Shown: positions 1 through 8,137 of the stretch, piece after piece
Layout: each line of letters opens with the position of its first letter
Numbering within the stretch: position 1 is the first letter of the stretch
From: DAOTTY01 sp964451095
Lineage (GTDB): Bacteria > Chloroflexota > Anaerolineae > Aggregatilineales > Phototrophicaceae
Assembly: GCA_964451095.1 (NCBI GenBank)
Contig: CAYVGI010000002.1
Location: forward strand, 23,348 to 87,347
DNA length: 64,000 nucleotides
Reading direction: 5' to 3'
Made by a program: the position numbers and the translations under genes
The notes under the pieces: model-generated
The model's database searches: none
Told to the model about the DNA's origin: nothing
Seen by the model: the letters and a program-made list of their open reading frames with translations, nothing else

Positions 1-535
1 GGAAGTTGTTTTCCATGTCTGCCGGGTCTTCAACCGTCGCTGGGTGGTCTATCGTGACGATGGGCGCGACCACAAAGCCAATGCGGTTGCCGGGCTGGTG
101 TACCCAGTCCAGCGCGGTCATCAGGTCGCCGCCGCTGGGCTGGATCATGAAGCCCGGCTGTTTGTGCCAGTCGCCAACGGGGTACAGCGGCGCGTCCCAG
201 CGGGCGGCGTGGGCGTTGCCATAGCTGGCAGCACGCTTACGCCGCGTGATCTCCCAGTTCTCGCGCAGCCAGTGCAAGATGTCATCCTGCCAGGCACCGC
301 CCTGCTGGAACGTGTGTGCCTCGCGCACGGCACCTTCGCCAGGGGCAATGGTGTCTATCACATACACAGCAGCGCCGCTGGTGGCGTCGTCAATCACCAT
401 GCCGATCATCGCTTCGCCCGTTTCGTCGTCGGTGTATTGCAGGGCAGCGTGTGCCATTTTGTCCACCACGCGCTGCGCTAAATACAGCTTGGGGATGTCT
501 GGCGGGTTAATCATGTTGTTCAACCGATTGAGCAC
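1..535 (-). CDS. JAB/MPN (JAMM)-like isopeptidase-family protein, 3' end off window
   Basis: Partial gene: 178 codons are visible and it runs off the left edge. The start is GTG at 535, seven bases after a perfect AGGAGG (543-548). The JAMM pattern is laid out as in Rpn11-type proteases: Glu41 (GEAMIGMV), then H124-K-Q126-P with S134 and D137, so HxHP-x6-S-x2-D is read as HxQP-x6-S-x2-D. The second zinc-ligand His is therefore Gln (codon CAG). Known JAB proteins cleave ubiquitin-like tags or process ubiquitin-like precursors. It lies 56 bases downstream of the E2-like gene on the same strand, so co-transcription is likely. Whether it is an active metallopeptidase is uncertain because of the His-to-Gln change. 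Confidence 0.65.
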   Translation of the reverse strand, partial: MLNRLNNMINPPDIPKLYLAQRVVDKMAHAALQYTDDETGEAMIGMVIDDATSGAAVYVIDTIAPGEGAVREAHTFQQGGAWQDDILHWLRENWEITRRKRAASYGNAHAARWDAPLYPVGDWHKQPGFMIQPSGGDLMTALDWVHQPGNRIGFVVAPIVTIDHPATVEDPADMENNF

Positions 536-591
536 AAAAAAACCTCCTGAATATATTCATCGTCCCTCCTCGGTGGCATTGGTGGCAGTCC

Positions 592-1050
592 CTAGCGGCG
601 GCGTCCGTCCTGCGTGATGCGCTCCTCAATGCCGGGCCAGTCCCCGGTGTGGCGCCAGGTGTAGTACGCATACAGCCACTGGACTGCCCACCCAGTTACT
701 GTTACGGCGGTAGAGCGGCTGGGGTTCCAACCGTAATTGGTGCCGTCCTTGGGGTTGAACAGGCAAAGCTGCCCGTCTTCGTATTGGTGCTTCTCGCTGT
801 AGATGCGCGGGCGCAGCACGTATGCCTCCGCCGGGCGGTTCGGGTAATCCTTCGGGTAGACGACCTTGAGGGTGTGAACCTGATTGCTGAGCGTGGACAA
901 GTTCAGTTCCACATCGCCCGTCCAGTTCAGCAGCCCCACATTCGGCACGTTCAGCTTGAAGGTGTTGCCGAAGGCGGCACGCATCGCTTCAACTTCCAGG
1001 CGCAGGCGCGGCGAAACATTGCTGCGGGTTCCCCACCATGCATCTGCCAT
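592..1050 (-). CDS. Prokaryotic E2 (UBC-fold) ubiquitin-conjugating-enzyme-like protein
   Basis: A 152-residue protein with the E2 core pattern: YPKDYPNRP at residues 65-73 (the YP..YP..P strand and turn), H88-Q-Y, then G93-Q-L-C96-L with C96 in the catalytic cysteine position, followed by W108-N-P and a Trp-rich C-terminal helix ending GDWPG. Family knowledge: E2 proteins carry a ubiquitin-like protein as a thioester. In bacteria, E2, JAB and E1 genes cluster in small operons, including the antiphage Bil systems. Here it is the first gene of a minus-strand unit and the JAB-like gene follows. No ubiquitin-like or E1 gene is visible, so both would have to lie left of the window or be absent. 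Confidence 0.75.
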   Translation of the reverse strand: MADAWWGTRSNVSPRLRLEVEAMRAAFGNTFKLNVPNVGLLNWTGDVELNLSTLSNQVHTLKVVYPKDYPNRPAEAYVLRPRIYSEKHQYEDGQLCLFNPKDGTNYGWNPSRSTAVTVTGWAVQWLYAYYTWRHTGDWPGIEERITQDGRRR

Positions 1051-1092
1051 GGCAGCGTTCTCCTCATAAACTCCAGTTTGCTCCGTGTGCCT

Positions 1093-1098
1093 ATTGTA
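1093..1098 (-). promoter_or_regulatory. Candidate extended -10 box for the E2/JAB unit
   Basis: On the minus strand this reads TGG-TACAAT, an extended -10 type element about 43 bases upstream of the E2 start codon. I see no good -35 at 17 bases. TACAAT also stands ahead of other genes in this window (9399, 11045, 14162, 30815), which makes it a plausible housekeeping -10 variant. Prediction only. Confidence 0.3.
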
Positions 1099-1222
1099 CC
1101 ATTCTTAGGCGCTGCCGCAGGGGGCACCCAGATTTAACGCGCAATTGTCTTCGTCACAATGGTCACTTAAACCATCGTCGGGTAAGCTGTGGCGCTGTTG
1201 ACCACATTGGGAAAGACCACAC

Positions 1223-3025
1223 ATGACCAAAATGCGTAGAACACTGCTATGCTTTCTGTTGATGGCGACTGTGGGTGTGCTGGCAGCGCACGCCCAAGAC
1301 GACCCCGCCCCACCGGAACCCGCGCTGCTGACCGACCCGTTTTTGCAACTGCCCACCGAAGACAGCGTGAATGTCGTCTGGTTCACGGAGTTCGCTGGCG
1401 CGGCACCGCACACCGTCACGCTGGAGGATGGCACGACGATCACGGCGGAAACCACGCAAATGAGCCGCACCAGCGAGGACGCCAGTTCGTTCATCTGGCA
1501 GCAGGAGCAGCGCGGCATGATCTACGACCGTGTGACCATGCGCCCGATCTGGCGGCACGAGGCGACCGTCACTGGGCTAACGCCGGGTGAGCGCGTGGGC
1601 TACACCGTCACCAGCGTGCACGACGACGGCACCGAACTGACCAGTGACCTGTTTACGCTGGCACCGCTGCCGGAACCGGGGCAACCGCTCAATATTCTGC
1701 TCACCAGCGACCACCAGAACAAGCCGATGACCCCCGCCAACTTGCAAATGGTGGAGCAGGTGTACGGCGCGGGCGGCATTGATGCGGTGTTCTTCGCGGG
1801 CGACCTTGTAGACTTCCCAGACCGGGCGGCGGAGTGGTTCGACTACGGTGACGGTGGGGGCTTCTTCAAGAGCTTGCAGGGGCGTGCGGAACTGGGCATC
1901 GAGTGGTATGGCGGCACCAACGTGTTCAACGGCGGCGAGATCATCCAGCACGCGCCGCTGTTCCCCGCAGTGGGCAATCACGAGATCATGGGGCGCTACG
2001 TGGATGCGGGCAGCGCCATTAACCAGCAGTTCAACCGCCCGCGCCCGCGAAGTGTCGCCGCCGACCTGTACGAGGCACAGCGCGGCTTCTTCCCGGATGA
2101 TAACCCCGGCGACAAAGCAGCATTCGTGCAGGACAACTCGTTTAACACCGTGACCTACGAGGAAATCTTCACCCTGCCGGATGAAAGTCCTGGCGGTGAG
2201 GGCTACTACGCGGTCGCGTTCGGTGATGTGTACCTCATCAGCCTGCACGCCACGCGCATTTGGCGCCCGCCGAGCATGGATGCCACCGTGTTTAGCAAGT
2301 ACAGCGAGCCAGGGGCAGAACTGGACAACCCCGGCAGTTGGGGCTTCGGCTCGTTCATCTTCGAGCCGATTAGCGAGGGCAGCGAACAGTACACCTGGCT
2401 GGCAGATCAACTGCAAAGCGAGGCGTTCCAGCAGGCACCGTACAAAGTCGTGATGCTGCACCACCCCATCCACGCGCTGGGCGGCAATGTGGTGCCCGCG
2501 TTCACCGACCCGGTACAGGTCGCAGAGCGGGACGAAAACGGCAACATTACCGCCATTCGCTACGAGTACCCGATGGATGCGAACTTCCTGGTGCGCGACG
2601 TGGAACCGCTGCTGCAAGAGGCAGGCGTGAACCTCGTGCTGAATGGGCACAACCACGTCTACAATCGCTTCCGGGATGTCGCGGGCGTACACTACCTGGA
2701 AACGTCCAATGTGGGCAACAGCTACGGCGCGTTTGTGGACGAAACCACGCCGCGTGACAGCGTGCCACCGCAACCGGACTTGTTCAGTGAAGAATATACG
2801 CTCGGCGGCGACCCTTACGGACTGCTGCCGATTGTGCCGACTATCGCGCCGATGACCGATGAGAATGGGGAACCGCTGCCGTACATCGCCAGCAACAAAC
2901 TAACTGTGTTCAGTGTGCTAGAAACAGAAACGGGCACCGTGCGCAGCTACTACTACGACACCACGCTTGACCCGGAAGAGGCGGAAATCGTGCTGTTTGA
3001 CGAGTTCACGCTGCTGGGCGACTAG
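1223..3025 (+). CDS. Secreted calcineurin-like metallophosphoesterase, purple-acid-phosphatase-like
   Basis: A 600-residue protein with an N-terminal signal peptide (basic start, hydrophobic run, AHAQ cleavage region). A fibronectin-like N-terminal domain precedes the metallophosphoesterase core. Metal-site blocks in order are TSDHQ, GDLVD, GNHE, HHPIH and GHNH, the order expected of the superfamily. The first block is D-H-Q rather than D-x-H. The length suits bacterial purple-acid-phosphatase-like exoenzymes. The role is likely release of phosphate from organic phosphoesters outside the membrane; the exact substrate cannot be told. It is divergently transcribed from the E2/JAB unit and stands alone. 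Confidence 0.85.
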   Translation: MTKMRRTLLCFLLMATVGVLAAHAQDDPAPPEPALLTDPFLQLPTEDSVNVVWFTEFAGAAPHTVTLEDGTTITAETTQMSRTSEDASSFIWQQEQRGMIYDRVTMRPIWRHEATVTGLTPGERVGYTVTSVHDDGTELTSDLFTLAPLPEPGQPLNILLTSDHQNKPMTPANLQMVEQVYGAGGIDAVFFAGDLVDFPDRAAEWFDYGDGGGFFKSLQGRAELGIEWYGGTNVFNGGEIIQHAPLFPAVGNHEIMGRYVDAGSAINQQFNRPRPRSVAADLYEAQRGFFPDDNPGDKAAFVQDNSFNTVTYEEIFTLPDESPGGEGYYAVAFGDVYLISLHATRIWRPPSMDATVFSKYSEPGAELDNPGSWGFGSFIFEPISEGSEQYTWLADQLQSEAFQQAPYKVVMLHHPIHALGGNVVPAFTDPVQVAERDENGNITAIRYEYPMDANFLVRDVEPLLQEAGVNLVLNGHNHVYNRFRDVAGVHYLETSNVGNSYGAFVDETTPRDSVPPQPDLFSEEYTLGGDPYGLLPIVPTIAPMTDENGEPLPYIASNKLTVFSVLETETGTVRSYYYDTTLDPEEAEIVLFDEFTLLGD

Positions 3026-3106
3026 CTGCTAGCCTGGTTTGTGGGGGCGTTGCGTGGGTAACGTCCCCGCTGCTGGAACAGGCGGTGCCTTCCAGCAGCA
3101 AAATCT

Positions 3107-3382
3107 TCAAGATCCACCAAACCAAAACTCATCGCCGAGGTAATCATCGAAGTCATCACTGACCCATATCGTGCCGCGCCCAAGCCCAGGAGTGCGCCGC
3201 TTTGGGAGTTCGTCCTCCTCGTTTTCATCTTTATCCTTATCATCCTTATCCTCATCCTCATCCTCTGGTGGCGTAGGAACCGCTGCCAGCAGGTCACGCA
3301 GAACATCCTCCGGCGTGCGGTTCTGGTGTTTGGCAAGTGCCTTCAGCTTTGTCGTGATGTCATCGGGTAGTGTGATTGACAT
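3107..3382 (-). CDS. Ribbon-helix-helix antitoxin-like small protein (DUF2281-like tail), no toxin partner
   Basis: A 91-residue protein. Residues 1-33 look like a ribbon-helix-helix DNA-binding segment (MSITLPDDI then helices ending in VLRDLLA). A very acidic Asp/Glu/Lys linker follows. The tail, GRGTIWVSDDFDDYLGDEF, resembles the toxin-wrapping ends of VapB-type antitoxins. No PIN or other toxin gene sits beside it: the downstream space to 3026 is too small and upstream is non-coding. It could be an orphan antitoxin or a plain DNA-binding regulator. The family placement is by motif and not certain. Confidence 0.6.
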   Translation of the reverse strand: MSITLPDDITTKLKALAKHQNRTPEDVLRDLLAAVPTPPEDEDEDKDDKDKDENEEDELPKRRTPGLGRGTIWVSDDFDDYLGDEFWFGGS

Positions 3383-3568
3383 GGTTGTGTTCCTTGCTTC
3401 CTGACTCGCTCAGTGTATCACACGGGAAGCCGCAAAATCGCTACCAACAACCGCCCCTGCCCACTGACAACTGTCCGCGAATTATGGACAACCCTCAATT
3501 AGACGCCGCCCCGCAAACACGCTATCCTTATGGGCATATACGACAAGCATATGCGAACTGGAGAACCT

Positions 3569-3991
3569 ATGGCAGAAGAAACCACACCCGTTTCCGCCCG
3601 CCCGGATGTCGACATTGAGCAAGATGTGAACCACATCTTCCACACCTACCCGCCGCTGCTGCACGACCGCAGCCGTATCACGCTCACAGTCAAAGATGGG
3701 GTCGTCACAGTGCGCGGGCACACCAAAACCGCGCAATCCCGCGAGATCTTCGTGCGCGAGGCGAACAAGATTGAGGGCGTGCAGTCGGTTGAAAGCAGCG
3801 AACTCTACGACGACGACGCGCTGCGCATCAAAACCGGGCAGGTGACGCCGTTTGGTGTGTTCACGTCGGTTTCCTACGGCGCGGTGGTGCTCACCGGGCG
3901 CCTGCCGGAGGGCGCAACCGTCGGGGAGACGGTCGCCAAGGTGGAGAAGATCGCCGGGGTGCGCAAGGTAATCCCGAACTTCCCGGCGTAA
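3569..3991 (+). CDS. BON-domain protein
   Basis: About 140 residues from the ATG at 3569, chosen because GGAG lies about 7 bases upstream; an in-frame ATG at 3530 would add 13 residues without a clear ribosome site. The first half is a BON domain: a helix with conserved acidic residues, then ITLTVKDGVVTVRGHTKT and a second helix with EGVQSVES. A second, weaker BON-like copy follows (VVLTGRLPEG then KIAGVRKV). BON domains bind phospholipid or act in osmotic and envelope proteins. There is no signal peptide, so a cytoplasmic or membrane-peripheral site is likely. Single gene. Confidence 0.7.
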   Translation: MAEETTPVSARPDVDIEQDVNHIFHTYPPLLHDRSRITLTVKDGVVTVRGHTKTAQSREIFVREANKIEGVQSVESSELYDDDALRIKTGQVTPFGVFTSVSYGAVVLTGRLPEGATVGETVAKVEKIAGVRKVIPNFPA

Positions 3992-4012
3992 TGGCAATGG
4001 TGCAGTGTGCCC

Positions 4013-4813
4013 CTACGCGGTGACGGTCTCTGCCTGTGGGGTGTATGGGTCGGTGCGGCGCATGGTATCGGTCAGGGCGTGGTAATCACGCAGCACCCGG
4101 AACACGCCCAGCGCTGCCTCAACCTGGATGTCCAGCCCCATCTTTGATTCACCCGCGTGACGGTCAGGGAAGTGGATGGGGATTTCGCCGATGCGGTAGC
4201 CCAGCTTGTACGCCAAATACGCGATTTCCACCTGGAAGACATAACCGTTGGAGCGCACGCGCTCCAGGTCCAGCCCAATGAGCGTCTCCTTGCGCCAGAT
4301 GCGAAAGCCGCCCGTTGCGTCCTTCATCGGCATCCGCAGGAACGTGTATACCCACACACGGTTGGCAAACCAGCTCAGCAGCTTGCGGTAGATGCTCCAG
4401 CTTTCCTCCACGCTGCCGCCCATCACATAGCGCGACCCCATCACCATGTCGTAGCCCTTTTCCAGCTCTGCGATGAGCTGCGGCACGTACTTGGGCTGGT
4501 GCGAGAAGTCCATGTCCATTTGGATCATGTAGTCTGCGTCTAGGTGGCGGATGGCGTGCATAAAGCCCGCGATGTACGCCTTGCCCAGCCCGCCTTTGCC
4601 CTCGCGGTGCAGCACCTGTATCTTGCCGGGGTGCTCCGTGGCGAGTTCGTCCGCGATTTTGCCCGTGCCGTCCGGGGAGTTGTCGTCCACGATGAGCACA
4701 GACAGGTTCTCAACATCCAGCGCCAGCAGTGCGCCGATCATATTGCGGATGTTTTCACGTTCGTTGTAGGTGGGCATGACGATTAGTGTGTTGGGCATGG
4801 GTGTTTTCTTCAT
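4013..4813 (-). CDS. Polyprenol-phosphate mannosyl/glycosyltransferase (dolichyl-phosphate mannose synthase-like GT2)
   Basis: A 266-residue GT-A fold enzyme of family GT2. Visible motifs are MPTYNERENI at the nucleotide-binding start, DDNSPDGTG, the DxD-type metal site QMDMDFSHQP, and the GFRIWRKE acceptor segment. There is no C-terminal membrane domain, so it is the short, soluble or peripheral form. It would transfer a sugar (mannose in the characterised members) from a nucleotide sugar to polyprenyl phosphate on the cytoplasmic face. That product is the donor for GT-C enzymes, of which seven candidates lie in this window. The start could be ATG 4813 or ATG 4798; neither has a strong ribosome site. 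Confidence 0.85.
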   Translation of the reverse strand: MKKTPMPNTLIVMPTYNERENIRNMIGALLALDVENLSVLIVDDNSPDGTGKIADELATEHPGKIQVLHREGKGGLGKAYIAGFMHAIRHLDADYMIQMDMDFSHQPKYVPQLIAELEKGYDMVMGSRYVMGGSVEESWSIYRKLLSWFANRVWVYTFLRMPMKDATGGFRIWRKETLIGLDLERVRSNGYVFQVEIAYLAYKLGYRIGEIPIHFPDRHAGESKMGLDIQVEAALGVFRVLRDYHALTDTMRRTDPYTPQAETVTA

Positions 4814-4980
4814 GATAAATCACGGTTTTCTACATTTGCTTCAAGTCTAATGCTGTGGGCACGGGCTGGCAAGTGCCAAACGCCCCTTTGCGGATGCGAA
4901 CCCGCACTGCTACGATAGCCCGACTTTGCCGGGAGATTGCATCCTGGCGACATACACACCACAACCAGAAGGTAACCCGC

Positions 4981-5454
4981 TTGACCATCCACCCAGATTT
5001 GGCTGCCGCCGCTGCCCACACCCACACACTGCGCCAGCAGGGGAAAACGGTTGTGTTTACCAACGGGCACTTCGACCTGCTGCACATCGGGCACCTGGAT
5101 TACCTGGAGAAGGCAAGCTTGCTGGGCGATGCCCTGTTCGTTGCGCTTAATGACGACGCCAGCACACAGCGGTTGAAGGGCACGGGGCGTCCCATCACCC
5201 CCGCGCCAGAACGCGCCCGGCTGGTCGCCGCGTTGAAACCAGTCACGGCGACGGTGGTGTTCAACGGAGACACAGCACACCCCGCCTTGGAAGCGCTGCG
5301 CCCGCACATCTACGTGAAGGGCGGCGACTACGCCCACAAACCGCTGCCAGAGCGTGAGCTTGTGACCGAGTTGGGGGGGCGGGTGGTGCTCATAGACTAC
5401 CTACCCGCGCACAGCACGACGGACATTATCGCCCGCGTGCGGGCGCTGCCCTAG
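4981..5454 (+). CDS. rfaE2: RfaE2/HldE-C-type sugar-phosphate nucleotidyltransferase
   Basis: About 157 residues from TTG 4981, chosen because AGAAGG sits eight bases upstream and the family signature begins soon after. Upstream codons in the same frame look unrelated. Signature motifs are VVFTNGHFDLLHIGHLDYL, the HxGH nucleotidyltransferase motif, and KGGDYAHKPLPERELV near the C-terminus. Characterised relatives attach AMP to heptose-1-phosphate for ADP-heptose, but chloroflexotal substrates are unknown. The kinase half (HldE-N) is not here. It is tightly followed by murJ (19 bases), so an envelope-building operon is likely. Confidence 0.8.
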   Translation: MTIHPDLAAAAAHTHTLRQQGKTVVFTNGHFDLLHIGHLDYLEKASLLGDALFVALNDDASTQRLKGTGRPITPAPERARLVAALKPVTATVVFNGDTAHPALEALRPHIYVKGGDYAHKPLPERELVTELGGRVVLIDYLPAHSTTDIIARVRALP

Positions 5455-5473
5455 CGACCACAGAGGACACCCC

Positions 5474-7174
5474 GTGACGCAAAAAACCACCCTGCCAAAA
5501 GCATCCCCGCCCAACGGGGAAAAAAGAGACGTGCCGCCTGTAGTCGCACCCAATGCCCGCGCCGCCGATGCCGAGGCAGTCACACGCGGCACACAGGACG
5601 ACACGCAGGCGGGCGTCGCACGGGCAACGGGCATCGTCGCCGCCGGGAATGTTGCCAGCCGTGTGCTGGGGCTGGCACGGGAGAGCGTGATTACCAACCT
5701 GTTTGGCGCGTCTGTGGCGCTTTCCGCGTTTGAAAACGCGGTGATCTTGCCCAAGGCGTTCTACGACCTACTCATCGGCGGGCACGTGAACAGCGCCCTT
5801 GTCCCCGTGCTCAGCGAGGCAGCATCCACGCAAAACAAGCGCGACTTCTGGCAGTTGGTGTCGGTGTTGGTCACGTTTGTCGTCACGCTGATGACCGCGC
5901 TGTCGTTGGTGCTTTGGCTGCTGGCACCCGTTATTGTGCGTGTGCTGGCGGGGGAAAACACCGAAATCATTGAGTTGACGACCTCGCTGCTGCGGCTGAT
6001 TGCCCCGGCGTTGGTGTTCCTCAGCCTGTTTGCTGTGCTCAGTGGTACGTTGTACGCGCTGCGCATGTTCACGTTCCCGGCGTTTGCCGGGGCACTGTTT
6101 AATGCGTGTATTGTCGTGGTGATGCTGGCGCTTACCCCGGTCGTTGGCATCCGGGCGGCGGCGACGGGCTGGCTGGTGGGCGCTATTGCGCAGTTCGCGC
6201 TGCAACTGCCGGGGCTACAGGACGCCCGGCTGCGCCTGTCGTTTCGGTGGAACCACCCTGGTTTGCGGCAAATCGGGCTGCTGTACCTGCCCGTGAGCGT
6301 GTCGCTTATTATTGATACGCTGGTGGTGCGGCTTTTTAGCTATCGGCTGGCAAACGACGCGCTGGCAACAGGCGTCGTCTACATGAACCGCGCTACCACG
6401 CTCATCCAACTGCCGCAGGGGTTAGTTGCCACGGCGATTAGCATCGCCATCCTGCCGACGCTGTCTCGGCAGGCGGTTGCGATGTTGCAGGCAGGCGAAC
6501 GCACCACAGAATCCCCATTTAAAGACACGCTGGGGCTGGGGCTGCGGCTGGCAACTGTGCTGATCTTGCCGGCAACCGTCGGGCTGTTCGCGCTTGCTAC
6601 CCCCATCGTGGATTTGTTGTTTGAGCACGGCGCGTTCACCTCGTTCGACACAAACATCACCGTGATTGCGCTGCGGCTGTACCTGCTGGGGCTGCCGTTC
6701 GCTGCGATTGACCTGCTGTTGGTGTATGCGTTTTACGCCCAACAGGACACACTCACGCCCGCGCTGGTCGGTTTGCTCAGCTTGACGGTGTACATGGTTG
6801 TCGCTATTGCACTTGCCCCGGTGATGGGATTGTTCAGCTTGATGGCGGCGGACAGCGTGAAACACCTGGTGCACGCCAGCGTAAGCGCGTACCTGCTGCT
6901 GCGCCGCCTGGATGGGCTGGGACGGCAGCGACTGGCGCTCACCACGGGCAAGGCGGTCATTGCAGCGGCAGCTATGGGGCTGGTGGCATATGCGCTGCTG
7001 CCCTGGCTGCTGACGGTGCTGGCAGGGGAGGCGATCCTGATGGAGGTGGGCGCGGTGCTGGTGGTGGGCATGGTTTGCGGCGCGGTATTTGTGGGCATGG
7101 CGTTTGCGCTGCGCCTGGAAGAACTGCGCTGGCTGCTCACGCTCATCCGTCGGCGCACCCTCTCAGGAGGATAA
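5474..7174 (+). CDS. murJ: Lipid II flippase MurJ (MviN family)
   Basis: A 566-residue polytopic protein of the MVF/MOP superfamily, starting at GTG 5474 with AGAGGA upstream. A 55-residue hydrophilic N-terminal tail precedes the family hallmark ASRVLGLARESVITNLFGAS. About 14 membrane segments follow, with LPQGLVATAISIAILPTLSR in the middle, a conserved MurJ block. It would flip undecaprenyl-linked peptidoglycan precursor to the outer face of the membrane. It supports the organism making peptidoglycan, which matters for reading the odd penicillin-binding protein at 14202. Co-oriented with the nucleotidyltransferase just upstream. Confidence 0.9.
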   Translation: MTQKTTLPKASPPNGEKRDVPPVVAPNARAADAEAVTRGTQDDTQAGVARATGIVAAGNVASRVLGLARESVITNLFGASVALSAFENAVILPKAFYDLLIGGHVNSALVPVLSEAASTQNKRDFWQLVSVLVTFVVTLMTALSLVLWLLAPVIVRVLAGENTEIIELTTSLLRLIAPALVFLSLFAVLSGTLYALRMFTFPAFAGALFNACIVVVMLALTPVVGIRAAATGWLVGAIAQFALQLPGLQDARLRLSFRWNHPGLRQIGLLYLPVSVSLIIDTLVVRLFSYRLANDALATGVVYMNRATTLIQLPQGLVATAISIAILPTLSRQAVAMLQAGERTTESPFKDTLGLGLRLATVLILPATVGLFALATPIVDLLFEHGAFTSFDTNITVIALRLYLLGLPFAAIDLLLVYAFYAQQDTLTPALVGLLSLTVYMVVAIALAPVMGLFSLMAADSVKHLVHASVSAYLLLRRLDGLGRQRLALTTGKAVIAAAAMGLVAYALLPWLLTVLAGEAILMEVGAVLVVGMVCGAVFVGMAFALRLEELRWLLTLIRRRTLSGG

Positions 7175-7265
7175 TAACGCGCTGAGTAATCCCCACGACA
7201 TCACAGCACCGTGCTACACTTATGAGTATTCCAATGACTTACTGTTAGTGCTGTGATGAGGTTCA

Positions 7266-7985
7266 ATGCGTAAGCTTCTGCTTGTCTGTTCCCTTTTGCT
7301 GGTCGCGTGTCGCCCAACCGCAAACACGCCAGTGGAAAGTCCTGCTACCCCCCAACAGCAGGGCACGCAGGTGGCACCTGCTGAACGGGCAGCGACCCAA
7401 AATCATCAAGATCATGATGTCCACGCTGTGTTGCAGGGCACACCCGTTGTTGTGACTGTGCCGGGTGGCTGGGAAGCACTCACGCTGGAGAGTGGTATTG
7501 TGTTCGTGGACGGTGGCAGCGCCGCCTCTATTGAGAGCGCAGAGCACCTGGCGGGCATGTCTGTTCACCTGTTCCTGCGAGATACAACAACCATCAACGC
7601 GGATGTCGATAACGCCGCGCACCACTTCCTGAACACGGTTGTTGCCAACCCGGCGCATGTGGGCGATGCACTGGTCATGCCGCCGCGCCCCTTCACCTGG
7701 GACGGCTACGACGCAGCATACTACACCCTAAATAACCATCGCGGCGTGGTGACGCTGTTGGTGACGGTACACATGCCGCCGCGCACACTCGCCGTAGTGA
7801 ATGCGAGTGCTCCGGTTACCCACCAGACGGAAATCCGCGCCGAACTACCCCAGATGTTGCAGGCGGCTCACATCGGCACACACACGGTGCACGGCACCTC
7901 ACTGGATAGCGCCCTGCCGAACCCGCTGCCGTTCCCACAGGTTGAGCGGGACGACGTAACGGTTTCCACACGCCGCGCAGATTAG
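7266..7985 (+). CDS. Putative lipoprotein of unknown function
   Basis: A 239-residue protein starting MRKLLLVCSLLLVACRP, with a lipobox-like LLVAC. It should be lipidated and exported. The rest has no transmembrane segment and looks like a single alpha/beta globular domain, with a VVTVPGGWEAL stretch near residue 60 and a HLFLRDTT strand. No catalytic motif was recognised. Some chloroflexotal lipoproteins of this style are DUF1795- or PsbP-like, but I cannot confirm that here. Single gene, 91 bases after murJ, with its own probable promoter. Confidence 0.65.
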   Translation: MRKLLLVCSLLLVACRPTANTPVESPATPQQQGTQVAPAERAATQNHQDHDVHAVLQGTPVVVTVPGGWEALTLESGIVFVDGGSAASIESAEHLAGMSVHLFLRDTTTINADVDNAAHHFLNTVVANPAHVGDALVMPPRPFTWDGYDAAYYTLNNHRGVVTLLVTVHMPPRTLAVVNASAPVTHQTEIRAELPQMLQAAHIGTHTVHGTSLDSALPNPLPFPQVERDDVTVSTRRAD

Positions 7986-8021
7986 TGTTGTAGGCTCAAC
8001 GTGCCGCTGCTTTTCCGCTAG

Positions 8022-8070
8022 CTGCCCCCCTCCCCCTCAGCCGTTTGACGGAGAGGGGAACCGAGGGCAG
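8022..8070. terminator. Hairpin between convergent genes
   Basis: Outer arms CTGCCC (8022-8027) and GGGCAG (8065-8070) enclose further pairing (CCCTC with GAGGG) and an inner CCGT-TTG-ACGG stem at 8041-8051. It lies between the lipoprotein and the binding-protein gene, which converge. There is no T-tract, so it may act as a bidirectional terminator or an mRNA stabiliser. Confidence 0.45.
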
Positions 8071-8137
8071 TTAGGTCAGGCAGAAAAGCAAGCCCCGCAA
8101 TCACCGTAACCTTTGCGGTCAAACGGTGGAAGCGGAT

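Noticed and set aside
1105..1518. Minus-strand frame upstream of the E2 gene considered as a missing ubiquitin-like gene
   Set aside because: It is antisense to the start of the phosphoesterase gene, has no ribosome site, and lacks beta-grasp features or a terminal Gly-Gly.
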